64,000 nucleotides of DNA from positions 66,594,421 through 66,658,420 of the forward strand of contig JAMXBB010000007.1 of assembly GCA_024138015.1 (NCBI GenBank), read 5' to 3'. The position numbers and the translations under genes are program-made. Position 1 is the first letter of the stretch; each line of letters opens with the position of its first letter. This DNA is from Lumnitzera littorea. Lineage: Eukaryota; Streptophyta; Magnoliopsida; Myrtales; Combretaceae. The notes below the pieces were generated by a model. That model searched no databases. It saw only the letters and a program-made list of their open reading frames with translations, and had not been told where the DNA came from. Of this stretch, positions 61,560-64,000 are shown piece after piece.

Positions 61560-62660
61560 GGGTAGGGCCACTTAGTTTGTCACTGTGGTAGGCGATAGGT
61601 CATTGCTCCTGCATCAGGATAGCACCAATTCCAATTCTTGATGTATTACATTCTAATTCAAAGGGTTTATCAAAATCTGGCAATAATAGGAGAGGTGTTG
61701 AGGTAAGTTTTTCCTTAATCTCTCTAAAGCTTTGTTCAGTTCGGTTGTTCCACTTGAATCTTTCACTCTTCTTTGTCAACTCGGTCAATAGGGTAGCTAT
61801 TATACTGCAGTCCTTAATAAATCGCCTATAGAAAGAAGTTAGGCTATGAAAACTTCAAACCTTAGTGACATTCTTTGGTACCGGCCATTCTAGAATAGCT
61901 TGAATCTTCTCCTCATCTGCTCAGATTCCTTCCCCTGACACTACAAACCCTAAGAATATCACTTCTCTCTAGCAAAACATACTTTTCTTTACATTCCCAT
62001 ACAACTTCCCAGTTCGCAAAATGTCAAATACTTTATGAAGATGTTGCACATGGTCGTTCAGGTCGATAATGTATACCAATATATCATCAAAGTACATGAC
62101 CACACATCTTCTAATTAGGGATCGCATTACATAGTTCATTAATCTCATGAATGTGCTTGGTGCATTAGTAAGTCCAAACGGCATAGCTAACCATTCGTAG
62201 AGTCCATGCCTAGTCTTAAAGGTAATCTTCCATTCATTGCCTGGCCTTATGCGAATTTGGTGATAGCCACTTCTCAGATCAATCTTCAAAAATATTTTGG
62301 GGCCACGAAGCTCATTTGACATATCATCGAGCTTTGGTATTAGGTATTTATGTTTGACAATAATTCAGTTGATTGCTCGATTATTGATGTACATGTGCCA
62401 TGAACCATCCTTCTTCGAAATGAATAGAGCTAGTATAAAATAAGGGCTCATGCTTTCCTTCACATATCCTCACTCAATGAGTTCATCCACCTGTCTTTTT
62501 AGCTTGATAGCTTGCTCAAGGTTCATCCTATATGCAGGTTTGTTCGGCAGGGTGGCACTTGGTCGCAGATCAATATAGTGCTCTATGCCTCGGACTGGTA
62601 GTAGTCTTCTGGGTAGTTCTTCCGAAAAAAGGTTGGAAAACTCATTTAGCAAGCTTCAAA
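61560..62660 (-). pseudogene. Chromovirus-like reverse transcriptase and RNase H remnant
   Basis: Three open pieces in order. LPVRGIEHYIDLRPSATLPN (62470-62652) precedes the RT. The RT core (61969-62322) has FLKIDLRSGYHQIRIRPGNE, WLAMPFGLTNAPSTFMRLMN and the catalytic MYFDDILVY (YFDD at 62083-62094). RNase H (61600-61788) starts with FKWNNRTEQSFREIKEKL, then DFDKPFELECNTSRIGIGA, where the catalytic Asp of E-DAS reads Asn. Stops between the pieces prevent expression. Confidence 0.88.
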
Positions 62661-63210
62661 TTTCTTCTAGGACATCCTATAATTCCCTCATCTCCATCAA
62701 TCTTCTAACTAATAAGAACATCAGTTCATTAGCCTTCTTAGCAGATTGGACCTCTTTATAGCTCATCATTCGGGCTTTCTTCTTATTAGCTTAGGTGAGC
62801 TGATTATGGATTTCATTTACTTAAGACAAGGTTAGCGGTTGCAATACTATTTTCCTTCTATCCTTAACAAAGGCATAGGTGTTCTTATATTTGTTGTACG
62901 TAATACGTTAGTTGAATAACTAAGGTGGTCTAAGCAACAGATGTGAAGCTCCTATAGGGACAACATCACATGCTACTTCGTCCCTGTATACATTTCCAAT
63001 ACTGAATGGTATGGTCACTTGTTCGGTCACTTGCAAAGTACCCTTATCATGAAGCTAATGCAACTTGTAAGGTTAGGGATACCTTGAGGTTGGTAAACCC
63101 AACCTTTACATAAAGGATTGCACAACCATATTAGTATAACTTCCTCTATCTACTATGATTGTGCATAATAAGCCTTTGACAGTACACTTAGTGTGGAATA
63201 AATTTTCCCT

Positions 63211-63960
63211 CTAGTCCTCTTTAAAGTTTGACAAGGAACTCAGTACTTGCCTCAAGACTAGGGTCATCACTTCTCCCTGGTCGGCATAAACATAAGTCTC
63301 CACTTCCTCTTCAGCCTTGGGTTTTCCAACATCTTCTTCCTTTATGGGCTCACTCTCATCGGTACTATCCCCTACATCTCCTCGGAGCACCATGATATGT
63401 CGGTTCAGACACTTAGTGACCATGTATCTGAAGCTTAGATATTTAAAGCACTTCATCTCGCTAGTCTTTCGTCCGGAGGTCTACCTTTTCTCATATGTCC
63501 TTTGGGTTAGCCTACTTTTGAGTTGGCCTAGATGATTGGATCAACCCTGCTGGTTTACCTAACTATCTTCAGATCGGTCATTTCTCTCCTCGGCCCTGTG
63601 TGGCCTTCTTGGCTTGGCTTATACAGGTTAGCGTGGTATTGGGACTTACGAAAGTGTCAGCCCAGGTCGGCTTGGAACACTTCCCTTCTGCCTTTCAACC
63701 CTCTGCGTTATCTTGATGGCCTCTTTCAACATATAAAACCTCTATACTTCCACAACATTGCGAATCTCATGCTTGAGCCCAGAAATGAAACTCAACACAA
63801 TACAGGCCTCTGGTTCTTTTACGTCGGCTCGAATCATTAACATTTGGAACTCTCTTACGTAGTCATTAATAGATAAGCTTCTTTGGCAAAGCTCTTGTAA
63901 CTTTGCAAACATATCATGGAGGTAAGTCTCAGGTAAAAATCTACCCCTTAACAACCTTCT
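63211..63960 (-). pseudogene. Chromovirus-like gag remnant
   Basis: The 63742-63954 frame reads LRGRFLPETYLHDMFAKLQE, then SINDYVREFQMLMIRADVKE and SFISGLKHEIRNVVEV: the C-terminal half of the gypsy gag domain. The 63211-63456 frame begins CFKYLSFRYMVTKCLNRH, a C-x2-C-x4-H-x4-C knuckle whose second Cys and His are Tyr. An acidic stretch (DESEPIKEEDVGKPKAEEEV) follows. Confidence 0.8.
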
Positions 63961-64000
63961 TATCTCATCTTAAGTTCTAACACCTCGTCTTCTATCTCTT

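Larger units (their letters stand above)
60010..64000 (-). mobile_element. Ty3/gypsy chromovirus-like retrotransposon, gag-pol relic, cut by the window edge
   Basis: On the minus strand from high to low: gag, knuckle, protease region, RT, RNase H, integrase with its C-terminal domain. The integrase end (GPFKVLKKINRNAYQIKLLD, then DYGVSSTFNVSNLIP) is typical of plant chromoviruses. It is a different lineage from the Tat-type relic at the left of the window: there is a single RNase H and the sequences are unrelated. The 5' LTR lies outside the window. Confidence 0.85.

Overview
This is nuclear DNA of a flowering plant, most likely a eudicot (inference). It is AT-rich and holds two intact, intron-containing plant genes: an RSZ-type SR splicing factor and a cellulose synthase-like C protein closest to CSLC5. 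Most of the remaining sequence is decayed plant transposons, many inserted into one another. There is no bacterial, viral or organellar gene set, no CRISPR array, and no tRNA or rRNA gene that I could recognise.

Layout. About 1-3720 is the minus-strand pol relic of a Ty3/gypsy element with two RNase H domains (Tat type), followed by 98-bp tandem repeats. A gag of the same type and strand lies at 17950-19225, so one element may once have spanned about 1-21100 and been opened by later insertions. A solo LTR (7959-9348) and a hAT element (11663-16947, TIRs and 8-bp TSD) lie between the two parts. A short RICESLEEPER-like hAT fragment follows at 21143-21590. The RSZ gene (24577-27370, plus strand) has a promoter with site II and telo-box motifs. 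A Mutator-like element (MULE-2) occupies roughly 32011-38357. The CSLC5-like gene is at 41981-45057 (minus), with a Tourist-like MITE 750 bp upstream (45808-46277). From about 47002 to 59300 lies a decayed Ty1/copia (SIRE-like) element on the plus strand. Its primer-binding site is split by a second MULE (MULE-1, 47858-53094, 10-bp TSD), and its integrase is split by a second Tourist-like MITE (56588-57003, TAA TSD). The right end (about 60010-64000) is a minus-strand chromovirus-like Ty3/gypsy relic that runs out of the window.

Working parts. Only the RSZ and CSLC5-like genes look able to make full-length protein: every splice junction is GT-AG and the frames close. RSZ proteins act in nuclear pre-mRNA splicing. 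CSLC proteins make the glucan backbone of xyloglucan in the Golgi. Every transposase or pol is broken by stops, frameshifts and loss of Cys, His and Trp codons, in a pattern that suggests long decay under cytosine methylation. The most unusual structures are the two MULEs, which carry a transposase and a plant mobile domain (PMD) region in the same order and have terminal repeats built from short tandem units. Next are the exact insertion of one MULE into a retrotransposon primer-binding site, a 56-bp TATA-containing minisatellite inside that MULE, and a tandem splice acceptor in the RSZ gene that would introduce a premature stop.
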